A stretch of DNA of 34,769 bases from an uncultured Bacteroidia bacterium. Its GTDB lineage: Bacteria; Bacteroidota; Bacteroidia; Bacteroidales; UBA932. Positions 1 to 8,489 of the stretch are shown piece after piece. The DNA is taken from NCBI GenBank assembly GCA_902791945.1, contig CADAXR010000011.1:1-34769 (forward strand), written 5' to 3'. The notes below the pieces were generated by a model that was given only the letters and a program-made list of their open reading frames with translations, was not told the origin of the DNA and did no database searches. The first letter of the stretch is position 1. Every line of letters starts with the position of its first letter. The translations under genes were made by a program, and so were the position numbers.

Positions 1-445
1 GAAGTTCTTCAGCTTCGTGGTGAAGACGGACTTCACACAGAGCCATCAGCGCTTCGACCAGTGCGGCATAGTGATGTACCTGGACAGCGACAACTGGCTT
101 AAGGGTTCCGTCGAGTTCGAGAACGAGGAGTTCCAGCACCTTGGAAGTGTGGCCACCAACAATGGCTATTCTGATTGGGCCACCACTGCAATCTCGGCCG
201 AGGTAAAGACCATGTGGTACCGTCTCTCCCGCAGGGAGGACGACTTTTGCATCGAGTGCTCCACCAATGGAATCAACTTTAGCCAGATGCGCGTCTGCCA
301 TATGTACGCTGCCACCGACGAGATCAGCTTCGGCATCTACGCCTGCTCCCCAGAGGAATCCTCTTTTACGGCCGTGTTTACGGATATGAAGATTACGGAG
401 TGCGCCTGGAAGGCCCACGACGGCCAGCAGCCGGATGAGGAGTAG
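1..445 (+). CDS. DUF1349 domain protein, 3' part only
   Basis: The reading frame is open from the left edge (first full codon at position 2), so the gene begins outside the window; the GTG at 17 is internal, not a start. The 148 visible residues read like the DUF1349 family (annotated 'regulation of enolase protein 1', concanavalin A-like jelly-roll fold): FFSFVVKTDF, a stretch QCGIVMYLDSDNWLKGSVEF, a paired W-x-R-L-S-R strand, and a late FGIYACSPEESSFTAVFTD. The family folds as a beta-sandwich; its biochemical role is poorly defined, possibly carbohydrate binding. The visible end is acidic (QQPDEE). It ends with TAG. No neighbour on the same strand informs its role. The family call is fairly secure; the function is not known. 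Confidence 0.75.
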   Translation, partial: KFFSFVVKTDFTQSHQRFDQCGIVMYLDSDNWLKGSVEFENEEFQHLGSVATNNGYSDWATTAISAEVKTMWYRLSRREDDFCIECSTNGINFSQMRVCHMYAATDEISFGIYACSPEESSFTAVFTDMKITECAWKAHDGQQPDEE

Positions 446-523
446 CTGGTATTCCGAATTCTGTTAGAAATCAACTTTTCACAGAACCATAAATACCTGA
501 CAATCAATTACTTAAATACTTCG

Positions 524-605
524 TGCGGATGGGGGGACTCGAACCCCCACGCCGTGAGGCACCAGATCCTAAGTCTGGGTTGTCTACCAATTTCAACACA
601 TCCGC
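524..605 (-). tRNA. tRNA-Leu (anticodon UAG)
   Basis: The minus strand folds as a class II tRNA. The acceptor arms are GCGGATG (605-599) and CATCCGC (531-525), with discriminator A at 524. The anticodon stem CCAGA/TCTGG encloses the loop CTTAGGA, giving anticodon UAG (leucine, CUN codons). A long variable arm, typical of tRNA-Leu, and a T arm GGGGG-TTCGAGT-CCCCC are present. The 3' CCA is not encoded. It lies 44 nt downstream of the hexosaminidase gene on the same strand. I saw no att-like direct repeat that would mark an integrated element. Confidence 0.95.
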
Positions 606-649
606 AAAACCCCGTGGAGTGGAAAACTTCGCAAGATACGAATAATTTT

Positions 650-2338
650 TTAAAGCTGCTGAGCCGGGGCCGGTTCGGCGGCCTGCTGTTCACAACCGGG
701 GAGGCCGATGAGGCCCTTGACATGCTTGGCGTAGGTGTAGCCTTTGAGATCGAAGATTGCGAAGGCGTGGTCGAGGGAGGAGACGAAACGTTCGTAATCC
801 TTGGCCTCTCCACGGCACCACTGGACCTCTGAGACTGCGCAGAGGCGGGGGAGTAGCATATACTCGAGGTGCTCCGGGGTTGCGATGTATTCGGTCCAGA
901 GGTTGGCCTGGACGCCGAGGACGTGGCCCTCGGTCCCGGGTTCGTAGCCTTCGAGGGGATCCAGGGCATAGACCTTTTCAAGAGGCAGGTAATTGCCGAT
1001 GGCAAGGGGCTCCTTGTCGTGCTCCTCGCTCTGGTAGTAGTCGAAGTAGCAGTTGGAGTTGGGCGACATGATGACGTCGAAGCCCTTGGAAGCGGCTTCG
1101 ATGCCTGCGGCGGCGCCTCTCCAGGACATGATGGTCGCGCCTTCCTGAAGGTCTCCCTTGAGGATCTCGCCCCAGCCGATGACTTTGCGGCCTTTTTCCG
1201 CGAGGATCTGCTGCGCCCTTGCAGTCACGTAGTTCTGGAGATAGTATCTGGCGTCGGGGCCCGGCTTGATGTGAAGCTCGCGCATCCTGGCGCGGCACTT
1301 GGGGCAGGAGTCCCACGGGACGGGCTTGCCGACCTCGCGCCTGCCGCCGAAGCATTCGTCGCCGCCGATATGGACGTACTCGGAAGGGAATATGTCGGCT
1401 ATCTCCGTCATCACATCATCTATGAAGGTGTAGATCTCGTCGTTGCCTGCGCAGAGGATGTCCTTGGAGATGCCCCAGATCGTACGGACTTCGTAGGGGC
1501 CGCCGGAGCAGCCGAGATTGGGGTAGGCGGCCATCGCTGCGTTCATGTGGCCCGGAAGGTCGATCTCAGGGATGACGGTGATGCCCTTCGAGGCGGCATA
1601 GGCGACTATCTCCCGGAGTTCGTCCTGGGAATAGAACCCGCCGTAGCGGACGCCGTCGTTTGAGTCCCAGTCCTTTTCTATCATGGTCCCGTTTCTCCAG
1701 GCGCCGACTTCGGTGAGGCGGGGGTATTTTTTGATCTCGACCCTCCAGCCCTGGTCGTCGGTGAGGTGCCAGTGGAGGACGTTGAGCTTATAAATCGCCA
1801 TTAGGTCGATGATGCGTTTCATCTCGCCGATGTCCCAGAAATGGCGGGCGGAGTCGATCATGAGACCCCGGTGGCCGAACCTCGGGGCGTCCGCGATGTG
1901 GCCGCAGGGGAGCACCCAGTCCGCTTTGGCTTTCTCCTGCCCGTAAACGGCGGGCGGAAGCATCTGTTTCAGGGTCTCGATGGCGTAGAGGAAGCCGTTA
2001 GTCGAGGAGGCGCCGACAAGGACGCTGTCCTTTGATATATTGATTGTGTATGCCTCGGGGGCAAGGGCTTTGTCCTCGGAGAACAGGATGATCCCCCTGC
2101 CTTTACCTGCGGCTTTGCCGGTCACGACAGCAAGGCTTTCGGAGAAATCGTCGATGGCCTCTGAGGCTGCTCCGGTGATGCCTTCGCCCAGGACGAATGC
2201 GGCGCCTTTGACGGGGAAAACCCCTTCCGAAAGCTCCACTTCGGCGGGCATCGGGATTACACTGAAGGTCTCGGGAACAGGAGCCGCACAGGCGCAGAGG
2301 AGCGCAGCCGCGGCAGTAAAAACAAACTCTCTTGTCAT
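650..2338 (-). CDS. GH20 beta-N-acetylhexosaminidase, lipoprotein
   Basis: A 562-residue glycoside hydrolase family 20 enzyme that removes terminal beta-linked GlcNAc or GalNAc from glycans such as mucin, host N-glycans or chitooligosaccharides. The N-terminus has a short hydrophobic segment and a probable lipobox (L-C-A then Cys17), suggesting a membrane-anchored periplasmic or surface protein. An N-terminal GH20b-like domain (about 26-145) precedes the TIM barrel (about 153-500). Visible barrel motifs are LNVLHWHLTDDQGW at about 185-198, PEIDLPGH near 257-264 and the catalytic pair HIGGDE with Asp327-Glu328. By substrate-assisted catalysis in this family, Glu328 is the acid/base and Asp327 orients the acetamido group. 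Length is usual for a secreted GH20. It is divergent from the dehydrogenase gene. The exact glycan substrate cannot be read from sequence. Confidence 0.95.
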   Translation of the reverse strand: MTREFVFTAAAALLCACAAPVPETFSVIPMPAEVELSEGVFPVKGAAFVLGEGITGAASEAIDDFSESLAVVTGKAAGKGRGIILFSEDKALAPEAYTINISKDSVLVGASSTNGFLYAIETLKQMLPPAVYGQEKAKADWVLPCGHIADAPRFGHRGLMIDSARHFWDIGEMKRIIDLMAIYKLNVLHWHLTDDQGWRVEIKKYPRLTEVGAWRNGTMIEKDWDSNDGVRYGGFYSQDELREIVAYAASKGITVIPEIDLPGHMNAAMAAYPNLGCSGGPYEVRTIWGISKDILCAGNDEIYTFIDDVMTEIADIFPSEYVHIGGDECFGGRREVGKPVPWDSCPKCRARMRELHIKPGPDARYYLQNYVTARAQQILAEKGRKVIGWGEILKGDLQEGATIMSWRGAAAGIEAASKGFDVIMSPNSNCYFDYYQSEEHDKEPLAIGNYLPLEKVYALDPLEGYEPGTEGHVLGVQANLWTEYIATPEHLEYMLLPRLCAVSEVQWCRGEAKDYERFVSSLDHAFAIFDLKGYTYAKHVKGLIGLPGCEQQAAEPAPAQQL

Positions 2339-2356
2339 TGGTTATTACAGTTTGTG

Positions 2357-2364
2357 CAAAAATA
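2357..2364 (-). promoter_or_regulatory. Candidate -7 box for the hexosaminidase
   Basis: On the minus strand this reads TATTTTTG, matching the Bacteroidetes -7 consensus TAnnTTTG, 18 nt before the ATG of the GH20 gene. No good -33 TTTG is visible, so the call is tentative. Confidence 0.4.
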
Positions 2365-2389
2365 GCTATATTTATTGAAAATTTGCGAA

Positions 2390-3322
2390 ATGAAAATCGT
2401 ATTTCTCGACAGCGCAACGATGGGAGACACCCCTCTTTCGCCGATTTCCTCACTTGGAGACCTGAAATGTTATCCCCGTTCTTCAGCGGCCGAGGCCAGT
2501 GAAAGGGTGGGGGAGTGCGAAGTGCTTATCGTCAATAAGGTAAAGGTGGACCGCGCCCTGCTGGACGCGGCGCCGAAGCTCCGGCTTGTCTGCGAGGCCG
2601 CGACCGGCGTCAATAACATCGACACCGCCCTCTGCGCTTCCCGCGGCATCGCCGTTCGAAACGTCGCCGCCTATTCCACCGAGTCCGTCGTGCAGACCAC
2701 TTTTATGCACGTTCTCTCCCTTCTCGGCTGCGCGCCGTATCTCGACGCAGTAGTGAAGGACGGACGGTATTCCCGTTCGGGCATATTTACCGATGTGTCG
2801 CAAAGGATAGTCGAGGCCGACGGCAAGACCGTCGGGATAGTGGGCATGGGGACGATCGGCCGCCGCGTAGCGGCTGTTGCGGAGGCGTTCGGCATGAATG
2901 TGATTTACTATTCCACCTCCGGGACCAACCACTGCACCGACTACCCGGCCGTCACGCTGGATGAGCTTCTTGAACTCTCGGACGTGGTGTCGGTCCACGC
3001 GCCCCTCAACGAGAGGACCGCAGGGCTGATAGGCGCGGCTGAGCTGCGGAAGATGAAGCCGACGGCCTTTGTCGTGAACCTCGGCCGCGGCGGCATCGTC
3101 GACGAGAAGGCTCTGGCCGAAGCGGTCGACGGGGGAGTCATCGCAGGGGCGGCCCTCGACGTGTTCACGGAGGAGCCCCTTCCGGCGGACCACCCGCTGC
3201 TGCGGGTAAAGCACCCGGAGCGCTTCCGCTTCTCGCCCCACACGGCATGGGCTTCCGACGAAGCCCGCCGCCGCCTCGTCGCCGGCATCGCAGCGAATAT
3301 TTCCGCATTCATCGGAAAATAA
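2390..3322 (+). CDS. D-2-hydroxyacid dehydrogenase (glycerate dehydrogenase-like)
   Basis: A 310-residue NAD-dependent D-2-hydroxyacid dehydrogenase, which reversibly reduces a 2-keto acid (hydroxypyruvate, glyoxylate or similar) to the D-hydroxy acid in the cytoplasm. The Rossmann motif GMGTIG is at 152-157. Family catalytic residues are present: Arg233 in NLGRGG, Glu in DVFTEEP near 261, and His284 in SPHTAW. I chose the ATG at 2390, which starts MKIVFLDS; an in-frame TTG at 2375 adds only five residues and is less likely. The closest functional class by motif spacing is glycerate dehydrogenase (HprA-like), but formate, lactate and phosphoglycerate dehydrogenases share these motifs. The stop codon lies inside the left arm of the inverted repeat that follows. 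Confidence 0.88.
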   Translation: MKIVFLDSATMGDTPLSPISSLGDLKCYPRSSAAEASERVGECEVLIVNKVKVDRALLDAAPKLRLVCEAATGVNNIDTALCASRGIAVRNVAAYSTESVVQTTFMHVLSLLGCAPYLDAVVKDGRYSRSGIFTDVSQRIVEADGKTVGIVGMGTIGRRVAAVAEAFGMNVIYYSTSGTNHCTDYPAVTLDELLELSDVVSVHAPLNERTAGLIGAAELRKMKPTAFVVNLGRGGIVDEKALAEAVDGGVIAGAALDVFTEEPLPADHPLLRVKHPERFRFSPHTAWASDEARRRLVAGIAANISAFIGK

Positions 3323-3436
3323 GCTGATGTGCTGGCGGAGGCCGTCTGCGCCCACGCAATCGTGAGTGGGAGGGGCCCATCGGAGATGGGAGGGATAGGC
3401 CGAAGGCCGTAGTCTCCGTCAGCACATCAGCTTATT
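3318..3436 (+). repeat. Structured element 1: long stem enclosing three hairpins
   Basis: Outer arms 3318-3340 and 3414-3436 are inverted repeats of 23 nt that match at all but one position, which would be a G-U pair. Inside lie, in order: hairpin CCCAC/GTGGG (3351-3370); linker AGGGG; hairpin CCCAT-cggag-ATGGG (3376-3390); linker AGGGATA; and hairpin GGCC-gaa-GGCC (3398-3408). The same plan recurs at 18705-18873 with different stem sequences but the same linkers. The left arm overlaps the dehydrogenase stop codon and the right arm runs into TTTTTA, so it may also end transcription. It could be a structured RNA, a terminator-type 3' UTR or a mobile palindromic repeat. Confidence 0.75.
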
Positions 3437-3465
3437 TTTAGTTATGTGAACTGAAAAAAATATTG

Positions 3466-3473
3466 TAGATTTG
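3466..3473 (+). promoter_or_regulatory. Candidate -7 box TAGATTTG for the AsmA-like gene
   Basis: A perfect TAnnTTTG box ends only four nt before the ATG at 3478. The usual start of transcription, a few nt past this box, would fall at or next to the ATG, so the mRNA may be leaderless. No clear -33 TTTG is visible. Confidence 0.5.
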
Positions 3474-3477
3474 CGGT

Positions 3478-6400
3478 ATGGCTGGTAAAAAGCATATAGT
3501 GAGGAACCTGCTGCTCGGAGTGGTGGGTTTCTTCGCCGTTGTGCTGATAGTCATACAGATAGCCCTGAGCCCCAAGGTGCTCGCGAGGATAGTGAAGGCC
3601 GTCGCCGCCGAGCTGGTGCCGGAAGGCGAGGTGGAGTTCTCCGGCATACGCGCGTCCGTGCTCAGGAATTTCCCCCGGATAAGCGTCACTATCGACGATT
3701 TCTCCCTTACGTATCCCCACGAAAGGTACGCCGCCTACGACAGCCTCTACAGCACCGGCGAAATGGCCGGACGCCATTTCTCGCTGCTGGAAGCAGGCCG
3801 GGGTGCGGAGAGGGACACCCTCGCGTCCTGCCGTCGGGCCCACGCGTCGATTAATCTCCTGAAAGCCCTTCGCGGCGAGTATCATATCCGCCGCGCCGAG
3901 CTCTCCAGACCACGTATTTTCGCCCACTACTACGACTCCACCGCCGCCAACTGGGACATCCTTCCTCTCGGCGGGTCGGATGACGCCGAAAAGGACACGA
4001 CGTCTTCAAAGACGGTGATATCCGTCCGCAAGGTGTTTCTCGACGACACCCCGTTCGTGGTGTTTACGGACCCTCGCGACACCCTGTACGGCCTTGCCAC
4101 GATGCGGCGTATGTCATATAAAGGTACCCTTTCGACTGCGGACCTTACCGCCTCGAGAGCTGACCTTTCTGTGGACAGCCTCTTTGTCGCCGGGCGCCTC
4201 CCGTCGGATACCCTCGCCGTCGGCCTCGATCACCTCGGCCTTAAGGGCAACCGGACAGGCTTCGACCTCGACGCCGCCGCGACGGCGAGGATAATGAACT
4301 CCTCGCTCGGCCGGCTGAACGTTCCGGTCAGTCTCGAGAGCCGGTTCTCCCTGCCTGAGGCGGAGGAAGGATTTGCCGTGAGCGTAGAAAGCCTGGACCT
4401 CAAGGTCGCGCCGGTCCACCTGACAGGCTGCGGCGACGCCGTCTTTTACGGCGACAGCACCTTCGTGCGCGCCGAAGCCCTCATCGACGACTGCCCGCTC
4501 AAGGATGTGCTCGATTTCGCCAAGGATATATTCCCTGCCGGGAAAAAGATAAAGACCGACGCAAAACTCTCCTTGACTGCGCTTTGCGACGGGGTCTATT
4601 CGAAGGAGTCCGGGACTATCCCGGAGGTGCTTGCGGAGCTCATAGTGCCGCCTGCCGCCGTTTCGTTCTCAGGGCTGCCGTACAAGGGTACGGTGAGCCT
4701 CGACGTCAACGCGGAGACCGACTCTAAACTCTGCTTGGACGCCACCCTCGACGAGCTGATGGTCGATATCCGCGGCGCGGAGCTGCTCTTCGAGGGCAGC
4801 GCCTCCGACCTTCTCGGCGAAGACCCTGACCTCAGTCTCGAAGGCTTCCTCGACGCCGACATTGCGGCGCTTACGGAAATGTTCCTCTCCGATTCCGACA
4901 TCTACGGCAGGGGCTCGCTCAGCGCCGATATGGCCCTGAAAGCGAGGATGTCTCAGCTGTCCATGGCGAAAATCAGCGGCGCATCGGTCAAGGCGGACCT
5001 CACTGCGTCGGGCGTCAGCATCGACGACCGGGCCGACACCCTGGAAGCCGGGTTCAACTCCGCCAGGGTAAAGGTAGGCATCGGCGGCAACAAGATAGAC
5101 GACAGCCTCCGGAAGGGCGCCCGCGTCCTCTCTCTCGACGGATCCATAGATACCCTCTGGTGCGATTACAAGGGCGATGTCTCCGCTTCCGGCAAAGATA
5201 TCAAGGTTCTCGCCCAGAACTCCGCCGCGATCCTTTCCGGCGGGAAGGGACTGCAGCCGTTCATGGGGCTATTCAAGGCTTCTTCCGTTGCCCTTCGCGA
5301 CAGGGAGGGGACGGCGGTCGATATAGAGAAATCCACGGAGACTTTCCGTATCATCCCTCCCCGCGCGGAGACGGGCGCGACCCTGAACCTTTCGGGGCGC
5401 AATGCTTCCGTGAACCTTATCAGCGGAATGGACAGGGTTGCGCTTGACTCACTGTCCTTCAAACTTTCAGCGACCCAGTCGGTACGTAAGCGCAGAGCTT
5501 CTGCGAGATACACCCATATGCTCGATTCCCTGCAGCGGCTCTATCCCGGAGTGCCGAGGGACACCATAGCACGTCGCTATCGCAGGGCTATGAGGAGCAC
5601 CCATGCCGACGACCTTTCTTCCGGAGACATCAAGATAAGCCTCGGGAGCGGCGTCAAGCAGTACTACCGCGACTGGAATCTCTCCGGCAACCTGTCGCTC
5701 AACTCCGCTCTTCTCAGGACGCCGAGCTACCCGATAAAGCTTTCCGCCGAGAAGGTCAAGGGCTCTTTCACCAACGACGAGATCAAACTTGACAACATCA
5801 CTCTCAGGGCAGGGCGGACCGACGTCTCGGCCAGGGGCCGTGTCCACGGCCTCCGCCGCGCCATCCTCGGCCGCGGGATCATCTATCTCGACGCCACGGT
5901 GGATTCGGACTACATAGACGCCAACGAACTCCTCAGGACCTATGCCTACTCGACGACGCACAAGCCGTCGTCCGAGTTCTCCTCCTCCCAGAGCGAGGCG
6001 GCTTATGACAGCGCCCTGGAGGAGGCTATCAGCGAGGCGGACGCTTCGGCCGAGCCCGACCTCATCATCGTCCCGCGCAACCTCAACGCCAATATATCCC
6101 TCAACGCCAACAGGATAAAGTACGACAGCCTCCTCGTGACCTGGGCCGCGTCCGACATCTCGATGCGCGACCGCTGCCTCCAGGTGACCAACACCGTCGC
6201 GACTTCCAACATGGGCGACATCTATTTCGAGGGCTTCTATTCCACGCAGTCGAAAAAAGACGTCAAGGCCGGCTTCGACCTCAACCTCGTGGACATAACG
6301 GCGGAGAAAGTGATCACTCTGATACCTGCCGTGGACACTCTTATGCCTATCCTTAAGTCCTTCTCCGGCCTTCTCGACCTCGAGATGGTCGCTACGGCAG

Positions 6401-7203
6401 ACCTGGACGAGCATATGAACATCCAGCTTCCGTCGATAGACGGAGTCATCAAGATCTCCGGCAAGGACCTTACCCTCCAGGACAGCGAGCAGTTTACCAA
6501 GATTGCCAAGATTCTCGTCTTCAAAAATAAGAAGAAAGCGGTCGTCGAAAAGATGAGCGTGGACGGCATGGTGAGGGACAACACCATAGAAATCTTCCCG
6601 TTCGTGCTTAAGGTTGACCGGTACACCCTCGCCGCTTCCGGCATCCAGGGCCTCGACGAGTCCTACAAGTACCACATCAGCGTCATTAAGTCGCCGCTGA
6701 TAATACGTTTCGGCGTCAACGTCTTCGGCGACAACTTCGACCAGATGAAGTTCCGCCTCGGCAGGGCCAAGTACAAGAACACCCGCGTCCCGGTGTTCAC
6801 CAAGCAGCTCGACACCGTCCAGCTCAACCTGGTCAATTCTATCCACAACATCTTCGAACTCGGCGTCGAAAAGGCCATCCGCGAGAACAGGGACCAGAAC
6901 CTCATCCGCGAGAAAATGGCCCTGGAGAATTACTCCGTCAATGCCGAGGTCGACACTATGACACGCGAACAGCTCGACTCGCTGACCTTCATGCAGGACA
7001 GCCTGTCCGTCCCCGAGGAAGAGCGCCTCAAGGAGAAGCTCGACACCCTCGACGCCCAGGTCAAGGACGCCTCCGTCCTCGACGGCGACGTCTCCCGCAG
7101 TTCGATGCTCAAGGACGCCCGCAAGGGCCGCAAGGCCGAGCGCGAAGTCGCCCGCGCCGCCCGCCGCCGCGAAAAAGCCGCCAAAAAATCCGCAAAGAAA
7201 TAG
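3478..7203 (+). CDS. Large AsmA-like membrane-anchored protein
   Basis: A 1241-residue protein with one N-terminal membrane helix (about 9-31, rich in L, V and F), followed by a long periplasmic region of repeating amphipathic beta segments. AsmA-type features are the early LRNFPRISVTIDDFSL segment and a C-terminal part (about 920-1140) with SFSGLLDLEMVATADL and GDNFDQMKFRLGRAKYKNT. AsmA/TamB-like proteins are thought to form hydrophobic grooves bridging the envelope and to affect outer-membrane lipid or protein assembly; the Bacteroidetes members are little studied. The last 90 residues are highly charged, ending in a lysine/arginine-rich coiled-coil-like tail (ARRREKAAKKSAKK). It appears monocistronic: a structured element precedes it and a repeat cluster follows. 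Family call good, precise role unknown. Confidence 0.85.
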   Translation: MAGKKHIVRNLLLGVVGFFAVVLIVIQIALSPKVLARIVKAVAAELVPEGEVEFSGIRASVLRNFPRISVTIDDFSLTYPHERYAAYDSLYSTGEMAGRHFSLLEAGRGAERDTLASCRRAHASINLLKALRGEYHIRRAELSRPRIFAHYYDSTAANWDILPLGGSDDAEKDTTSSKTVISVRKVFLDDTPFVVFTDPRDTLYGLATMRRMSYKGTLSTADLTASRADLSVDSLFVAGRLPSDTLAVGLDHLGLKGNRTGFDLDAAATARIMNSSLGRLNVPVSLESRFSLPEAEEGFAVSVESLDLKVAPVHLTGCGDAVFYGDSTFVRAEALIDDCPLKDVLDFAKDIFPAGKKIKTDAKLSLTALCDGVYSKESGTIPEVLAELIVPPAAVSFSGLPYKGTVSLDVNAETDSKLCLDATLDELMVDIRGAELLFEGSASDLLGEDPDLSLEGFLDADIAALTEMFLSDSDIYGRGSLSADMALKARMSQLSMAKISGASVKADLTASGVSIDDRADTLEAGFNSARVKVGIGGNKIDDSLRKGARVLSLDGSIDTLWCDYKGDVSASGKDIKVLAQNSAAILSGGKGLQPFMGLFKASSVALRDREGTAVDIEKSTETFRIIPPRAETGATLNLSGRNASVNLISGMDRVALDSLSFKLSATQSVRKRRASARYTHMLDSLQRLYPGVPRDTIARRYRRAMRSTHADDLSSGDIKISLGSGVKQYYRDWNLSGNLSLNSALLRTPSYPIKLSAEKVKGSFTNDEIKLDNITLRAGRTDVSARGRVHGLRRAILGRGIIYLDATVDSDYIDANELLRTYAYSTTHKPSSEFSSSQSEAAYDSALEEAISEADASAEPDLIIVPRNLNANISLNANRIKYDSLLVTWAASDISMRDRCLQVTNTVATSNMGDIYFEGFYSTQSKKDVKAGFDLNLVDITAEKVITLIPAVDTLMPILKSFSGLLDLEMVATADLDEHMNIQLPSIDGVIKISGKDLTLQDSEQFTKIAKILVFKNKKKAVVEKMSVDGMVRDNTIEIFPFVLKVDRYTLAASGIQGLDESYKYHISVIKSPLIIRFGVNVFGDNFDQMKFRLGRAKYKNTRVPVFTKQLDTVQLNLVNSIHNIFELGVEKAIRENRDQNLIREKMALENYSVNAEVDTMTREQLDSLTFMQDSLSVPEEERLKEKLDTLDAQVKDASVLDGDVSRSSMLKDARKGRKAEREVARAARRREKAAKKSAKK

Positions 7204-7218
7204 CTCCGGCCTCGCTCT

Positions 7219-7282
7219 TTCGACCGCAGCTTCCCCTTTGTCATTTCGACCGCAGCTTCCCCTTTGTCATTTCGACCGCAGC
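7219..7282 (+). repeat. 26-bp tandem repeat, three copies of TTCGACCGCAGC
   Basis: TTCGACCGCAGC starts at 7219, 7245 and 7271, an exact 26-bp period; the copies are separated by TTCCCCTTTGTCAT. The last copy runs into CGAGAAATCT. Related copies (CTTTGTCATTTCGAG...) occur in opposite orientation at about 12560-12617. In both places the array lies directly next to the outer end of a REPIN-like element. Confidence 0.85.
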
Positions 7283-7302
7283 CGAGAAATCTCCACACCG
7301 CC

Positions 7303-7457
7303 CCAACGCAAATTTCTGACTCCATCCCCATGTGGTCTGGAGCCCCATGGAAGGCACACAAAGATGGACTCCTCGGCAAAATCGCCGGGGAGTCCATCTT
7401 TGTGTGCTCCAAAGCGCCATGTAGGGCCGGCACACATGGACACCGAATTTCGGGTTG
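7303..7457 (+). repeat. REPIN-like palindromic element, copy A (155 bp)
   Basis: The left end reads CGCAAATTTCTGACTCCAT and the right end CATGGACACCGAATTTCGGG; these are imperfect inverted repeats of each other. Between them is a very strong hairpin: 24-nt arms at 7354-7377 and 7384-7407, paired throughout with one G-T, loop AAAATC, core GATGGACTCC/GGAGTCCATC. The element stops six nt before the stop codon of the lipoprotein gene. Copy B (12379-12534) has almost the same length and the opposite orientation; a shorter copy C lies at 9848-9927. Confidence 0.85.
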
Positions 7458-7463
7458 CCGGCG

Positions 7464-8489
7464 CTACTTCTCCGTCTTCAATGAAGTGACCTTCTGAAGA
7501 AGCCTGGCTCTATTTCCCTCATCCATCGAGACCTTTTCAACCCACGCAGATATTGTATCTAGATTTTTCTCATACATCGTACGGTCTATCTTCTCATCCC
7601 TGTACAATTTACTTACGGTCATTATAGCCGACACTCCAGCCTCATAATTGTGCGTATTAGAAGTACCCTTACTTACTGATGCATCAACACTACTTATGAT
7701 TTTGCTTTTAGGGCCATAAATTACCAGCGTTGATTTTTCTCTGCATTTGTTATACGCCTTTTGCATCGAAGCGGATATCCGATTGCGTGTGCGTTTTTTC
7801 CAGACATTATCGCCATCGGAAGATTCCAAGTAATCCTTAAAAACTTGGTACTCTTCGACAATGGAATTATACTCCTCCTCGGTCTTTGCATTATCACACG
7901 CATCTTCTATCCTTTTTCTCAAGATGTCCGAATACTTCTCCTGTTTCTCTTCATCGAGTTTCAGTATCTCTCCACTATGGAAAAGCGCAATTATTTCTTC
8001 TATCGGCTCGTCTTCAACAGGGTCGTTCTTTTCTGCTGCCTGCCGTAACGGCTCGTCAAGAGCGGGACCGTCAGACATTGCTTCGATTGGTGTGAATCCT
8101 TCGGCAGATACCGCGCCTGACGTCAGAAATTCAACGACCCATCCGGAGACGACTGTTGTCACTGTATGTACTATGCCTCCGCAATATAGAAGTTTATTTT
8201 TTCGGATTGACACATTGGCAATAGTCTGGCCAGGACCGAGATTCGCTTCCTGCATCATCTTGTTATATGCATTTGTCTCGCGGGCTTCCCGACTCATTCC
8301 ACCAATTCCGAAAACGTATTTCGAAGTTTCACTGCCCTCCACATAGCGAACATATTTGAAATTTCCCTGGTCCAGGACGGCAGTCGGAAGAGCAGTAACC
8401 TGATGAATCCCAGCACAAGCGTAGAAGGCGACTGCCGCTACACCAATGACTGCCGCACGACGAAGTAACAAACATAATGACTTTGACAT
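7464..8489 (-). CDS. DUF6567-like lipoprotein with a charged C-terminal extension
   Basis: A 341-residue secreted protein. The N-terminus has a hydrophobic segment ending AFYACAG, a probable lipobox with Cys25. Residues about 35-125 resemble the Bacteroidetes DUF6567 lipoprotein family: LPTAVLDQGNFKYVRYVEG, YVFGIGGMSREAR, NAYNKMMQEANL and a WVVEF strand. The remainder (about 150-341) is acidic and helical, with EEPIEEIIALFHSGEILKL and long charged stretches; I do not recognise it. Function unknown; the family is probably envelope-associated. Base composition is visibly more AT-rich than the flanking core genes, which fits acquisition by transfer. Its stop codon is abutted by repeat copy A. 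An upstream ATG in another frame was not used. Confidence 0.65.
   Translation of the reverse strand: MSKSLCLLLRRAAVIGVAAVAFYACAGIHQVTALPTAVLDQGNFKYVRYVEGSETSKYVFGIGGMSREARETNAYNKMMQEANLGPGQTIANVSIRKNKLLYCGGIVHTVTTVVSGWVVEFLTSGAVSAEGFTPIEAMSDGPALDEPLRQAAEKNDPVEDEPIEEIIALFHSGEILKLDEEKQEKYSDILRKRIEDACDNAKTEEEYNSIVEEYQVFKDYLESSDGDNVWKKRTRNRISASMQKAYNKCREKSTLVIYGPKSKIISSVDASVSKGTSNTHNYEAGVSAIMTVSKLYRDEKIDRTMYEKNLDTISAWVEKVSMDEGNRARLLQKVTSLKTEK

Noticed and set aside
524-605. tRNA-Leu as the integration site of a genomic island
   Set aside because: No integrase and no repeated 3' end of the tRNA were seen in the neighbouring sequence.
7303-7457. CRISPR array or attC-like site
   Set aside because: The repeats are palindromic elements in single copies at three places, not regularly spaced direct repeats; no cas or integrase genes are present.
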